Shown: positions 23,270-34,158 of the stretch, one piece after another
Numbering within the stretch: the first letter of the stretch is position 1
How the letters are laid out: every line of letters starts with the position of its first letter
Made by a program: the position numbers and the translations under genes
Source of the DNA: Auricularia sp. M13
Lineage: Eukaryota; Basidiomycota; Agaricomycetes; Auriculariales; Auriculariaceae
DNA length: 64,000 nt
Direction: 5' to 3'
Assembly: GCA_037042915.1 (NCBI GenBank)
Contig: CM073203.1
Span: 2,046,001 to 2,110,000 of the forward strand
Notes under the pieces: model-generated
The model's input: only the letters and a program-made list of their open reading frames with translations
Told to the model about the DNA's origin: nothing
The model's database searches: none

Positions 23270-23968
23270 AGGGCTGGCCCTTGGGAGTGCGAGGTTGCAG
23301 GTCGGAGTTGGTGCTGCACGCGAAATTGATTGGCGCGGGTCACGTGCGCACTTCGGATTCACGACTCGGAGAACTCACATCTGCTCCCACGGGATCTCAC
23401 GCCTGGGCACGACTCGTCTTCCTGACCTGCCCTGTGAACGCGTGGACATGCGAGGGGGTGGACATCGCTGGCTATGTCATGCGGCACTGGCGCCGGCAGC
23501 TGTCCAGCGCTGTCGCTCGCGGGAGGAGTCCGTCTGAGTCTGGCGGCGAGACCTTCCATGATATGAGCTTCGCAAGTGGGAGTGGCACCGTCGGCGTGGG
23601 GGTCTCAGTCTTTATGTGCTGCTGAGCGGTGCGCGAATCCTTCAAGGCGCTCCGCCAGTCCGATCTTCGTCCCGTGACTTCCGTCCGCTTCCAGTACTTG
23701 CACGCTCTCCTCGAACAGCTGAACGCTCCAACCCTCTCGAATTGCTCAAGCTCACAAGATGATATGCCGATGCATAGATGCATAGCTATTTTTCGCTATC
23801 GTCGCACATGGCGCGCATCGGTATCGGTATCAGCTGGCTCAGCCACATCTCCGAGTCCATGAGTATCACCGTGACTGGAGCCGTGACACCTGCGCACGTT
23901 GCTCGCGCTCTCTCCCTTCCCTTTCCGTTCAGCTGAAATTCTCCATTCACTGAGCTCGCCTACTCAAA
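23270..23968. other. Intergenic, nothing recognised
   Basis: About 700 bp between two divergent genes, so probably a shared promoter region. Short frames only. An ATGTGCTGCTGAGCGGTGCG at about 23614 resembles the first exon of the small Cys-rich genes but has a stop as fourth codon and no downstream motif. Confidence 0.45.
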
Positions 23969-25348
23969 ATGCGCTTCCTTCTGCCGTCCTTCATCGCGCT
24001 TCTTCGCGCCGTCGTCGCCTCTCCGAGTCCCAGCTTACTAGGTCTAGGAGGATCGCCAGTGCTAGGCCCGACGAGCCCGCACCTCGCGCAGTGCCTGCTC
24101 AGCGCGCCGGCGTACACGTTCAGCTGCGAGAACACGACGGCGGTCAACACGTGCTGCGTGCCGACCCAGGGGCTCGTGCTCCAGACGCAGGTGCCGACGC
24201 CTCTTCCCAAGTATGCACTGTTCGCGCATGCTGACTGTGAATATGGCGCTGCTCCTGCTGCTGTAGTTCTGGGACACGTATACGGGCCTGGAGGCGCTGG
24301 GCCAGAAGCTGCCTAAGAAGTCGTGGACTATACATGGTGCGTCAATAATGCGTTGAAGTTATTAATATTCTAATTCGCGTTGGTTTATCTTCAATCTTAC
24401 GTACTATGTAGGATTGTGGCCGGATAACTGCGATGGTGCGCCACGCCCTTCGTGTTTTCGTGCGCGCAAAGAGGAGCTAACTGACTCTGATAGGCACCTA
24501 TGAGCAGTATTGCGACTTCAGCAGGCAGTACGACCCCAAACCCGAGTGAGCACGCGCGAACGGTCCACGCTGTAGATATTGATTATGTTCTGTTCTCCTC
24601 AGCCCGCCGGTGCTGAACAACGTCACTGTGCCCATCGTACAAGGAGTCAAGCTCGACGAGGTCATCAAGAGCGTGAGTGAAGAGTGGACGGTCTATCCGC
24701 TGGCGCTGTCGGACACATAGCTGACGAAAACGCGCTTCAGTTCGGCAGGTACGACCTTCTGAAGTACATGGACAAGTTCTGGGTTGCGCAGGGTCAGCCG
24801 AACCCCGAATTCTGGGCGCACGAATGTACGTTCCAATGGGCTTTCCACATGCAACAGTGTACTCACTTACTTGAATGCGGCACCCAGTCTCCAAGCACGC
24901 GACCTGCTTCTCGACGTTCGACACCAAGTGCTACAGCAACTACAAACAGCACGAAGAAGTGGTCAACTTCTTCGACACGGTCGTGCAGGCGTACAAACAG
25001 GTGCGTGCGCGCGTCCTCACTTTCCCAATTTCCCGCCCTGCCCACAATATTGAATCCTTATGGCGGCAGTATCCCACCTACACCTTCCTCGCCGCGCACG
25101 GCATCGTCCCGTCCAACAGCACGACCTACACCCTGCGCGCGGTGCTGGGCGCGCTGGAGGCCGCGACGGGCGCGACGCCGCACGTCGGCTGCGGCGCGGA
25201 CGGCCAGCTCAACGAGGTGTGGTACTACTCGCACTCGTTCGGCGCGCCGCAGCTCGGCGTGCTCAAGCACCTCAACACGACCTTTGGCGCGACCTGCCCC
25301 GAGACGGGTATTCGGTACCTCTTGCGCGCGCCGGGCAGCGAGGCTTGA
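23969..25348 (+). CDS. Secreted ribonuclease T2
   Basis: Eight exons (23969-24190, 24267-24336, 24412-24435, 24494-24545, 24603-24672, 24741-24825, 24888-25000, 25070-25348) join to 304 aa. MRFLLPSFIALLRAVVAS is a signal peptide. Both RNase T2 active-site blocks are present with their histidines: WTIHGLWPDNCDG (block I) and FWAHEFSKHATC (block II). Eight or more cysteines suit the family's disulfides. The enzyme cleaves single-stranded RNA to 2',3'-cyclic phosphates in the vacuole or outside the cell. Splits inside both catalytic blocks make the spliced model strongly constrained: only these junctions rebuild the motifs. Length is normal for basidiomycete RNase T2 lacking a long C-terminal extension. 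Confidence 0.92.
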
Positions 25349-25664
25349 AGCTTGGAGCTTGGTGTGGAAAATACTTATTTGCGCCTGAGGACGTGCGCGC
25401 TGGAGCTTGGAGGTTATTGTTGTTGTATACTGCAGTGCATAGTGCTGCGATTATATCCACACATTCGTTTGCGATATGTTGTGAGCTCTCTCGGGCGGGG
25501 TCGCAAGGGTGTGAGAAAACGATGTCTAAGCATTGCTGGAGCGCAATATGGATACAACTTGGACAGATATGAGTGTAGAGTACTTTTCAGCGAAACCCAT
25601 GAAGAAAATCGATTAGATCCACAAACAGCACCGGTCGCGAGGTCTTGACGCGGAAAGCAAGTTG

Positions 25665-26254
25665 TCATGTCGAAGCCTTCGGCGCGCCCTCGACAGGACC
25701 GTGCTCGTCCGGCGCACCCACATCCTCCGACGGCACAGTCTCCTCGGTATCCTGGGGCGCAGGCGCCTCCTCGAGGTCCATCTGGTCGACCAGCCATCTC
25801 GCGCCCTCGTCCCAGCCGGCGAGCTCAGCCTCGGCGAGCGGCGTGCGGCCCGCCTTGTTCTGCGCGTCGATGAGCGCCGCGCCGCCCGCGCCGACGAGCT
25901 TCTGCGTCGCGCCCAGCTGCGCGTTCAGCGCGGCCCAGTGCAGCGGCGTGCTGCCCGCGTTGTTCGCCGCGCCCAGCAGCGCCGCGGGCACGCTGCCCAG
26001 CAGCAGATCCAGGATATCTGAAGATCGCGCGCACCGGTCAGTTCAAGTTGGATCGGGGCGTGGGGAGACGGCCGGGACGCGCCTGTGTGCCCGTTGGCGG
26101 CGGCCATGTGCAGCGCGGTGTTGCCGTTCGCGTCGCGCGTCTCGGCGAGCGGCTGCGCGCCGAACTTGGCGAGGAAGCCCTGGACCTCGTCCAGCTCGCC
26201 GTAGCGGCACGCGTCCAGCACGTTCTCGAGGTCGTCTGCGCTCGGTGTGCTCAT
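25665..26254 (-). CDS. Small ankyrin-repeat protein (Yar1-like layout)
   Basis: Two exons, 26254-26083 and 26017-25665, give 174 aa. It starts MSTPSADDLENVLDACRYGE and has ankyrin repeats NGNTALHMAAANGHTDILDL and AGSTPLHWAALNAQLGATQKL and a third ending KAGRTPLAEAELAGWDEGARWL, then an acidic tail. The layout (about 170-200 aa, three repeats, acidic C-terminus) resembles fungal Yar1-type ankyrin proteins, which chaperone ribosomal protein S3; this is an inference from size. The intron that rebuilds ANGHTDILDLLL has a GC donor (GCGCGT...CAG), the T-to-C version of the GTGCGT donor common in this window. Confidence 0.75.
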
Positions 26255-26559
26255 GGCTGGGAGCAAGTGGCGCGTGTCGGCGATCAGCGATGTCCGATCG
26301 CTGCTTCACCTCACCCTGGCAGGCATGCCTCACTGAATTCTTAGCATTCCACTACGCGTTCTTCATGTTTTCTCCTGGAGATCACCAGGGCGGCGTTCCA
26401 TACGAGTGCTAGCCTCATGAGCGCGTTGGAGACTTGGAGGCTCCCAAACTGGTTCTCGGTGCGTCGTAGCGCAACGTGCGCGCTATATCTGACAAGCCGG
26501 CTCTCCACCACGCATTTGACAACGACAAGCACAAGAGGCGCGCTCCGGACATTCAACAC

Positions 26560-27283
26560 CCCGACGCAACCAGCCCTCTCAAGCACGTCTACTACCCCAA
26601 ATGGGAGACCCGCGAGCTCTTCGACGCCGTGCGCCGAGTCTCACCTCTCGAGCAATGCGAGCTCGGATTTGGCGGCCTTCTGAGCATCACATTCCACACC
26701 GAGCACGCCTCCCACGCATTCTACGATGCGCTGCGGTGCCATAAAGGCCCGAGTCTCGGCACGAACTTCACGCTGGCGTGCCCGTAGTATACTATCCTTG
26801 CGCACTATGCCAGCGCGAGTGGGCGGCGCGGTATGGGGTTGAGGTTGGGATCGTGCGCATCAGAGTGGGGATGGAGCCTACTGAGACGATTTTGGCTTCT
26901 GTAAAAAAGGACATCGCTATAACGTGCTTTACGGTCGTCAGAGATCAGAAGAGCCCAAAGGTAACCACCCCTCTATAGCAGCGTTGTAACCTAATAGTCC
27001 ATCTTGATAGCATCATACCATAGCTTTCAAGGGCTTCAAAAGAGCTCTGAGAGAGCTCTTAAAGCCCGCCAGAGCAGGACGGATAAGGCAAGGCTTCGAA
27101 GTCGATCACTCGCAGCTTGTTTGACCTGACATTAGGGGGTATCACAGCGAGTTCGCAACAGCTCGCAACAATGCTCGCAACGAAAGCCTCAAGCGGGTCT
27201 ATGCAGCAAATCGGTTTTTACAGAAGGGGTTGGTGTCGGGCTGCGCGCTGGAGGCTGCTTCGGACGCCCAGAAAGTCGTGTAA
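26560..27283 (+). pseudogene. Cystathionine gamma-synthase tandem copy, 3' fragment, broken
   Basis: The fragment matches the C-terminal third of the intact gene 2 kb downstream: KHVYYPKWETREL and KGPSLGTNFTLACP align without gaps. It then has a TAG codon where the intact copy reads CPYTI, and a frameshift between LAHY and REWAARYGVEV. After GMEPTETILAS it is interrupted by a 329-bp MITE, beyond which KGLVSGCALEAASDAQKVV and a stop restore the full C-terminus length. No N-terminal or PLP-binding half was found upstream. It arose by partial tandem duplication and is not expected to make an enzyme. Confidence 0.75.
26897..27225. mobile_element. 329-bp MITE with splice-site-bearing inverted ends
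   Basis: It starts TTCTGTAAAAA and ends TTTTTACAGAA, an 11-bp perfect inverted repeat shared with the 13-bp ends of the element at 393-6891. Inside are motifs such as ATCGCTATAACG and TATAGCAGCG that recall the subterminal repeats of the larger element. No coding capacity and no clear target-site duplication. The ends spell a donor (TCT|GTAAAAA) and an acceptor (TTTTTACAG|AAG). Removing 26901-27223 as an intron joins codon TCT to AAG in frame. Confidence 0.7.
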
Positions 27284-27721
27284 GGTAGTAACGGCGTTTC
27301 TGCACTACGCTGATACTGTACTGAGAGATGGTGTCTTGATCCTGAATACATCCTACTACAACGTTGACGATTCGGGATGTGGCTAATTCGGGCCGGTTGG
27401 TCCGAGGTCGTCAATCACTTGTCATTCGGAACCTGACCGACATCCTCCCTTTTGGCTCTTGCCTTGCCGATCCTCCGCTGCACTTTCCAGAGTCATACAG
27501 CATAGCTATGAGTATAACGCCTCTCCGGGCTTCAGTCTAACTGAGAACTTGCGGGACTGCTTGCTGCTCTCTATGGTCGCTGGATAACCACCTAATCGCG
27601 CTATTCCCATGTTGCGCGCCTCACATGCCAGTTCTTCGACGTCCGGCGGCACAGGTCCCGTGCATCCATAAAATTCGGCTGTGCCTCATGACTACGAGCC
27701 TGGTCTTGCACCTTATCAGCC
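27284..27721. other. Intergenic, nothing recognised
   Basis: About 440 bp between the broken and intact cystathionine gamma-synthase copies. It should contain the promoter of the intact gene; no clear element beyond AT-poor sequence was seen. Confidence 0.4.
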
Positions 27722-29479
27722 ATGTCCGTCAAGCTGGGCGAAATGATCCCTACTGGCTCTCTCCATAATCTCTTGTTTTCCTTGCCGACATGGCAAGACA
27801 ATGTCGACTACAAAGAGAAAGAGGGCTACATCCTTTCTCTCGTGCGCGCGGGCTATCCGCGGTTCGTTTTTCATTCGTCGGTGAAAGAGGTATTGCTGCT
27901 GGCGTTCGTAAGCGTCAGTGCAAAGTTGACCACCTGCGCCAGCTTTCGACCTTGCTAGACGAACACGCCGCCCAACCTGGCGAGCGCCGTCTTATCTTTA
28001 CGAGCGCAAACATCGCAGCAGCTTTCCGCGCCTTCTGTGCTCGTGCTACAGCGAGTCCGCTGAGCTCGCCCATCCGGGTCGTCCCAATCGAACTCGGGCG
28101 CTTGTCCTCGGCCTCCTCGACAGATATCCACTTGCACGCCGTCTTTTATCCTGAAGAGGTCGCGTCGCGCGCCAGGACCTTCTGGATGCTCACTGGTTTT
28201 GGCGTTTCTCCACGGATGGCGGATGTCTGTCTCGCTCAGCATTCTGGCTCTGCACCCGATTTTGCGGCGTTGAATGTGGCTGGTCAGCGTGCCAAGAGGG
28301 TCACGTGCGAACGCATAGCGGCTGCTATGAAAAGCGACGCAGCTGAAGGGACTCTGAAGGCTGTTGCGCCTGATGACGTGTTTCTCTATCCATCTGGAAT
28401 GTCTGCAATCTGGTCTGCACATCAGCTCGTACTCTCAACGCGTCCCGAAGGAAGGTGCATCTGTTTCGGGTGAGTGATTCATCAAATCTGAGGGGACTGT
28501 GCGCATGCACCCTAACGAATGTTGCAGATTCGGGTATGTCGATACATTCCAGGTTCTGAAGAATTGGGGATCTGAGCACCATCTCTTTGGAGCGGGAGAC
28601 GACAAAGACCTAGAAGCTTTGGAGAGTCTTCTTTCCGTAGAAAATGCGACAGCCCTCCCAGTGCTTGCCCTCTTTTGCGAGTCTCCATGCAACCCGCTAT
28701 TGAGGTCCGTCGACCTGCCTCGCCTCCGCGCGCTGGCGAATCGATTCGATTTCATCATGGTCATCGACGAGACGGTCGGGAACTTTACCAACGTAGATGT
28801 GCTGCCGTACGCCGACATCGTGATCAGCAGCCTGACCAAGGCGTTCAGCGGCGCTCAGAACGTGCTGGGCGGAAGGTATCGTGCATCTCGTTGCAAGAAA
28901 TCCGGCCATTTGAATTCAACCTCCTTCAGCTTGGTTCTCAATCCAAACGGACGACACTATATTGGCCTGCGCAACCAACTAAAAGCATCGTTTGAAGACT
29001 TATATTGGCATGAAGACGCGATACAACTGGAGCTCAACTCTCGCGATTTTGTGCACCGCTCCCGCGTCATGAGCAAGAATGCGGAAGCCGTCGCCGACTT
29101 TCTGCATGCACATTGCGGGCCCGATCGAGTGCTGAAGCATGTCTATTACCCCAAGTGGGAGAGGCGAGAGCTATACGACATCACCCGCAGGCCGGGCGGT
29201 GGCTTCGGAGGACTGCTTAACATCACGTTCAACGACGAGCGTGCAGCTCGTGCGTATTTTGACGCTCTTCCGTGTTACAAAGGGCCCAGTATCGGGACAA
29301 ACTTCACGCTCGCATGCCCGTATACCATCATTGCTCACTACTGGGAGCTTGACTGGGTCGCAGAGCACGGCGTGGAAGTTGCTAGCGTGCGCATGAGTAT
29401 TGGTTTAGAGCCTGCCGACACACTGTTGGATTACTGTCGCATCGCGCTGTCTGCTGCAGTGGAGGCGGTCAGATCATGA
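27722..29479 (+). CDS. Cystathionine gamma-synthase
   Basis: Four exons (27722-27889, 27943-28469, 28528-28875, 28930-29479) give 530 aa. It is a Cys/Met-metabolism PLP enzyme of the long fungal cystathionine gamma-synthase type (Neurospora met-7-like): N-terminal GEMIPTGSLHNLLFSLPTW, LYPSGMSAIW (cofactor phosphate region), FCESPCNPLLRSVDL, VIDETVGNFTNVDV with the Asp that pairs with the PLP nitrogen, and SSLTKAFSG with the Schiff-base Lys. It joins cysteine and an activated homoserine to cystathionine in methionine synthesis. The first intron was chosen as 27890-27942 because it gives SVKELSTLLDEHAA without a gap. A broken 3' copy lies just upstream. Confidence 0.88.
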
Positions 29480-30044
29480 TTGGTGCGAGCTGAGAACGAC
29501 AATGATTCACAGATCCTCAACTAAATATATTTTCAGATCCCGTTATCCTTCGTTATTGCACGGTGTGAGCATGTCTTTAGTGTCTATGAAGGGGCATTTG
29601 TTCTCGAATGCTTCATGTCAAAGCTTCCGAAACTCCGATCTTCGTGCTTAAACGCTCCCTTGCCCTTAGCCCATAACAGTATGCGGCGCCCAAGCAGCGC
29701 CTTGACCATATTCATATTCCATCAATGCAAGGGAAGGGGCCTCCTGCACATTGCAACAGGTCTGCTGCTTGCGCATTCGGCCTGTTCAGCCTCGCCGTGT
29801 CATGCCGTTGGACGCAAGGAGGCTCTGAGCTAGTTGTCTTAACCGCCTTTATAATGGGAACGCTACCGCTTGCTATTTGCTCTTGCTGGGCCGCATTCCG
29901 TCTGCTCCTGTATGCTCTGAGTCTCCTTGTGCCTGCACCGTCAAATAGGCTCTGGCTTTCGCGTAGGTACAAGTTCGACGTCATCATCGCCCTGGCTCTG
30001 CCCCTGCGCGTCGAAGGGACAGACTGCTGGATCCTCCGTGTCTC
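29480..30044. other. Intergenic, nothing firm
   Basis: About 560 bp. A hydrophobic stretch FIMGTLPLAICSCWAAFRLLL can be read near 29850-29910 but I could not join it to the aquaporin fragment that follows. Confidence 0.35.
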
Positions 30045-30640
30045 TCTCCCATTCCCAGTACGTCGTCGTCGCCAACAAACCAACGAAGACCATGCTCTTG
30101 CTCCGCGACTGGAAGGTCGATCTGACAGCAGCAGCCTTCGAGTTCTGGGAACATGGTATGCTTGTCCTCATTGAGAGCTTGAATTGACATGTTCTTGATG
30201 CAGCGTATTCCTCATACTAAGCCTCGGTACCGCGCAATCAGTGACCTACCTCAACACCATTGTCAGTCTCCTCATTGATATTGAGCCATGGATCACCGCT
30301 TACTCACTGGGAACAGCTCGACTCCTCAGCCGGAGCCTCGAATACAGCTGACTTCATGTACATCTCAGCTGGTTTTGGTCTCGCCCTACTCGTCGCAGCA
30401 TGGCTTTTCTTTCGCGTATCGGGCGCACTATTCAACCCAAATATTTCGACGTCCCTCCTCCTTATCGGTGTCATTACACCGTTCCGATATATTCTCTATG
30501 TCACTGCGCAGGTAAGCGCAGGACTGTCGCATTAGCAGCGCGTTCACGATGTCCTCGGCAGCTCATCGGCAGTATCTGCGCGGCTGCTGTCGTCCAAGCC
30601 CTCATGCCGGGTCCTCTTTCCGTGAACACAGTCCCAAATC
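30045..30640 (+). pseudogene. Aquaporin-like fragment lacking the second half
   Basis: Blocks typical of fungal aquaporins can be read: LLLRDWKVDLTAAAFEF, VFLILSLGTAQSVTYLN, then YISAGFGLALLVAAWLFF followed by SGALFNPNIS (the first NPx box) and, over a 54-bp-scale intron, LIGSICAAAVVQALMPGPLS. The first junction, near 30155-30204, cannot be spliced in frame with any GT/AG I see. After the PGPLS helix the second NPA box and the last three membrane helices are missing; the sequence up to 30900 is unrelated. I infer a truncated, non-functional MIP-family gene. A sequencing error at the first junction would not rescue the missing half. Confidence 0.6.
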
Positions 30641-30987
30641 CTCTTGTAAACCGCGCACGCGTATCTGAAGCTCCACGAGTCTCAGCCTCGCAGACGGTGG
30701 ATGCCCTCGGAATCGGGATATGCAACGACGTCGCCGGGGAAGCTGTGGCAACTTGTACGCAACTGCCACGGGCCTACAAGTTTCGCGGTACTTGCGCTAC
30801 TTCCTGTGTGCCCGGGGGTTTTGTCATTCCGACTCTATGGAAGCGATACCGTACTCTCACCACTGCGCTTGAGCACCGCCGGCAAGAATCGAGCAGCTAA
30901 TTTCGACTTCAACTTGCACATGTGCGTTTGCATTTATTACATAGATGGTACAGTACATGATGAGTTTCGTATTTGCTTGATACTCAA

Positions 30988-31969
30988 CTAATGCTTCCGC
31001 CCCTGCTTCTTGCGCTTGCCATCTATCTTGGCACCAGAAGCAGTGACTAGCTCATTGAGCCCGCCAGATTTCACCAAGGCGCGGAACGCGTCCATCGACC
31101 GGATGGGGACACCGCCGATTATTGCCACGGGGAATTGATTTGTGCCAGTGAGGCGCTCCAGCAGCGGCCGCACGACAGCGGCGTCAGCTGAAGACGTTGG
31201 TGAGTACAGCGAAAACCTGGTGTAGGAGCCTGTACTCACCACGTTGGTCGACTTCGAAAATGGTCGGATCCGGGTATAAGTTCAACTGCTGAATGACGTC
31301 CTTCACTTCACGCGAATCAGGCGGATTGCCAGTTTTCAACTGTGCATCGCAATGGTGAACAAACTGAAAATTCAGCTGACGGGCGAGAAAAAAGCGCACC
31401 TCAGACAAAACGACCACTGGGTTCATCCTCCATGCATCGCGCACGGCCTCCTGCACCTCCTCGCGCATGCTCTCCTCGCGGGGGTCAAATCCGAGAACGA
31501 GGTCGGGGTTCAGGGGCTGCATAGGGTCGACGTTCGCCGGGAGGGAGTTGCTCGCGAATGCAGCCATGAACCCAATCAACGCGCCCAGCTCCTCTGCGGG
31601 CGTGGCAAACTGGAAGTCCGAGCGCTTATGTTCGCCGTTCGCTGTGCTTTGCGGCATGGTGCGCCGCTGGATAGGCCGGATGTTCTGGGGCATGTTGGTG
31701 TTGCCGGTGTGCATCGGGCGCATGAGCGATTCGAGCGCCGCGCGGTCGAGGGGTGTGTACGTCGGGACGTGCGGGGTGGCGAAGTACGCGTGCGTCAGGA
31801 GCAGCGTCGCAATGATAAATACGGCCCCAAGCGCGTAGAGGGCGACGCGGCGCGCCTGATAGGCCGTGTACGTCCGCCGCGAGAAATACGTGCGCAGGAG
31901 CGGCGACTCCGGGACAATGTGGGATTTGTACCGCGACGGAATGGGACGGTCGAAGCGGGCAGATGCCAT
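30988..31969 (-). CDS. Glutaredoxin-like type II membrane protein lacking the active-site cysteine
   Basis: Exons 31969-31400, 31339-31240 and 31187-30988 give 289 aa. After a basic N-terminus there is one membrane segment (ALYALGAVFIIATLLLTHAY, residues about 38-57), a linker, then a thioredoxin-fold domain: NPVVVLSE, DVIQQLNLYPDPTIFEVDQR, NQFPVAIIGGVPIRSMDAF. The layout matches fungal secretory-pathway glutaredoxins (yeast Grx6/Grx7). Where these have C-x-x-C or C-P-Y-S, this protein reads GNPPDSREVK, with no cysteine, so it should not do thiol-disulfide exchange. It ends in a Lys/Arg-rich tail. An in-frame Met at 32038 would add 23 residues. I chose the later start since it gives a compact cytosolic tail. 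Confidence 0.7.
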
Positions 31970-33068
31970 CCTTGAGCCAAATACCATCTTGGGGCCGAAT
32001 GCGTGAGCGATGGCCATGTGGCGCTGTGTGGGAAGCATTGCTGAAGCTGGGAGAAGTCGGGGGATGAGGCCCAGGAGAGAGTGGTGCGTGATCTGCTGCT
32101 CCAAACGTGTGACGGCTACGCAATTTATACATCCAAAGCAGAGCACACCGGCGGATACACCTCTTGGGTGGTCTTGAAATATCATCCTGGTTTGAGCTGA
32201 AATGTCCGAGGCGATCGCGGACGGGCCATATTCCGATCGAGACGAGTTTTGCACACAACCAGCCACCAGAGGACTTGACCGCCGACGCGACCGTGGCTAT
32301 ACACTTCATCAACGTCTCGAGACGCACTCCTCACGCTGCGACGAATTGTGTACCGTTTAAAAAGTGACGAAAACCGTGCTGAAACTCGCAGATATTCTGA
32401 CTGAGGTGATACCATCTCTGCACCTCTCATATTATACAACTTCTGACGAAGGTGTGCTGATCATGACAAAGATTCTCACGGGGATTCGTTCCTACACCGT
32501 CGCGATCGAGTCCGAGTCCGAGGAGGGCGAGATCTAAGGGGGCGAAGATCTTCGGGAGATCCGCAATCGCTCTGGTAGTCATTTTCACAGGATTTCCAGT
32601 TGACTTTCCAGAAGACAGAACGGCCAAGTGTCAACTCCCTCGGTGCTCGAGGGACTCTGAGTTTACGATCTGCAGATAGACCAGCTGGTTCCGCACAAGG
32701 TCTTACCCACGTTCCTGCTTATGTTGCTGGCATTACGAGGACTTTACAGCCCATAGGGACGTCAACCGTGATATCGGACTCACTCGCAGTCTCCGCGTGC
32801 GTTGAATGAGCATAAGCGCATTCAGAACTCCCCGAGATTAAGTATTCTTTGGGATTTTTATGAGAACGAACGTGTTGAAAATTAAATAAGCAAATAAATC
32901 ACTGGCCTGTCACTGAATATGTGATCGCTAATTCCCTAAAGAACAAAGTGAGGGATTCAAGATTCGGAGGAGGTGTCCTTTCTCCGACCACGTGGCTTTG
33001 GTTCCATCTGCCGGTGGCAGCCGCAGCGAACGCCGGACGGGTTCGACCTTGACGAACGTTCACACAGT
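31970..33068. other. Intergenic, nothing recognised
   Basis: About 1.1 kb between divergent genes (glutaredoxin-like and CWC15). Probably their promoters. No repeats, RNA genes or convincing frames seen. Confidence 0.45.
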
Positions 33069-34158
33069 ATGTCCACAGCGCACAGGCCGACATGGGACCC
33101 AGCGCAGGGTCGCGAGCGCGCGGCCGGCTCGCGCCAGTACTCTTCGCGCGACATGGCGCAGCAGACGAAGCTCAAGTTTCGGTGCGCCTTTATCGAAGGG
33201 TTGTCGATTTATGGCTGAATTATGATCTAACTCAGGCAACCGGGCCAAACGAGTGCTTCGGACGTCGCTAAGCGTGACCTGCGCGCTGAGCTGCTCATTG
33301 CCGAAGCGGCCGCACGTGACCGCAAGCGCAAGGCTGAGGGCAAGCCCGCGCTTTCCATTGAGGATGGACCAGCAGGCGACGACGAGGCCAACAAGCGTCG
33401 GAAAGTTCTGGAAGAAGCGCTCGACCTTGACAAGGATGATGACGACGAAGACGACGCTGCGGACAAGGCCAAGTCGAATGGCGCCAACGACGACGAGTGA
33501 GTATGGAGGCTCGGCCATCGTATGCATTTTCACGCCTGTGCAGCGACGACGACGACGACAGCAGTGACGAGGAAGACGACACAGCAGAGCTCTTGCGCGA
33601 ACTTGAGAAAATTAAGCGCGAGCGTGCGGAAGAGAAGGCGCGCCAGGTAGGGTCCTTGTTGCAAATTGCGGACGGGGCGCTGACTCTGTTTTCCCTTTTT
33701 TTTCCACGCAGGACGCAGAATCAAACGCAAAGACACAAGCAGATCGGGAAGCTGAAATTGCTACAGCCAATCCACTCTTGAACCTCGCGGCGGCCCTAGG
33801 CCAAGCAACGCCCAGTTTATCCACCAACGCGCCCGGCACATTCGCTGTCAAGCGGCGGTGGGACGACGGTACGTGCGGATGGAACGTCTGCTCCGCGCGG
33901 CCTCCCGCTTAACAACTTTGTTTCCTCGCGCAGACCTAATATTCAAGAACCAAGCGGTCAACAACGACAAGCCATCTGGGCAGTTCGTCAACGATCTGTT
34001 GCGCACGGAGTTTCACAAGTGCGTCATTCTCGCCACCCGACAACAGAGCTTCGCGGTGCTTATCTTGTCCTGCCAGGAAATTTATGGCCAAGTTCATCAA
34101 GGTGTGTCGTGTGCTGATCGGCGTCATACGTGTTGTTGACCATCCGTCCCCGCAGTGA
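33069..34158 (+). CDS. CWC15: Pre-mRNA splicing factor CWC15
   Basis: Seven exons (33069-33181, 33236-33496, 33544-33646, 33712-33868, 33934-34018, 34077-34101, 34156-34158) give 248 aa. The N-terminus MSTAHRPTWDPAQGRERAAG and SSRDMAQQTKLKFR is the Cwc15/Cwf15 signature. The middle is acidic (Asp/Glu runs) and the coiled ELLRELEKIKRERAEEKARQ is typical. The C-terminus RRWDDDLIFKNQAVNN and HKKFMAKFIK is the conserved end. Cwc15 is part of the Prp19-associated complex in the catalytic spliceosome. The last exon consists only of the stop codon. The last intron (54 nt) has no in-frame stop, so retention would add 18 residues and use the same TGA. Confidence 0.93.

Noticed and set aside
23614-23640. 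A look-alike of the 17-nt first exon of the small Cys-rich genes
   Set aside because: Fourth codon is a stop and no C-x4-C-x5-H-x3-C motif follows.
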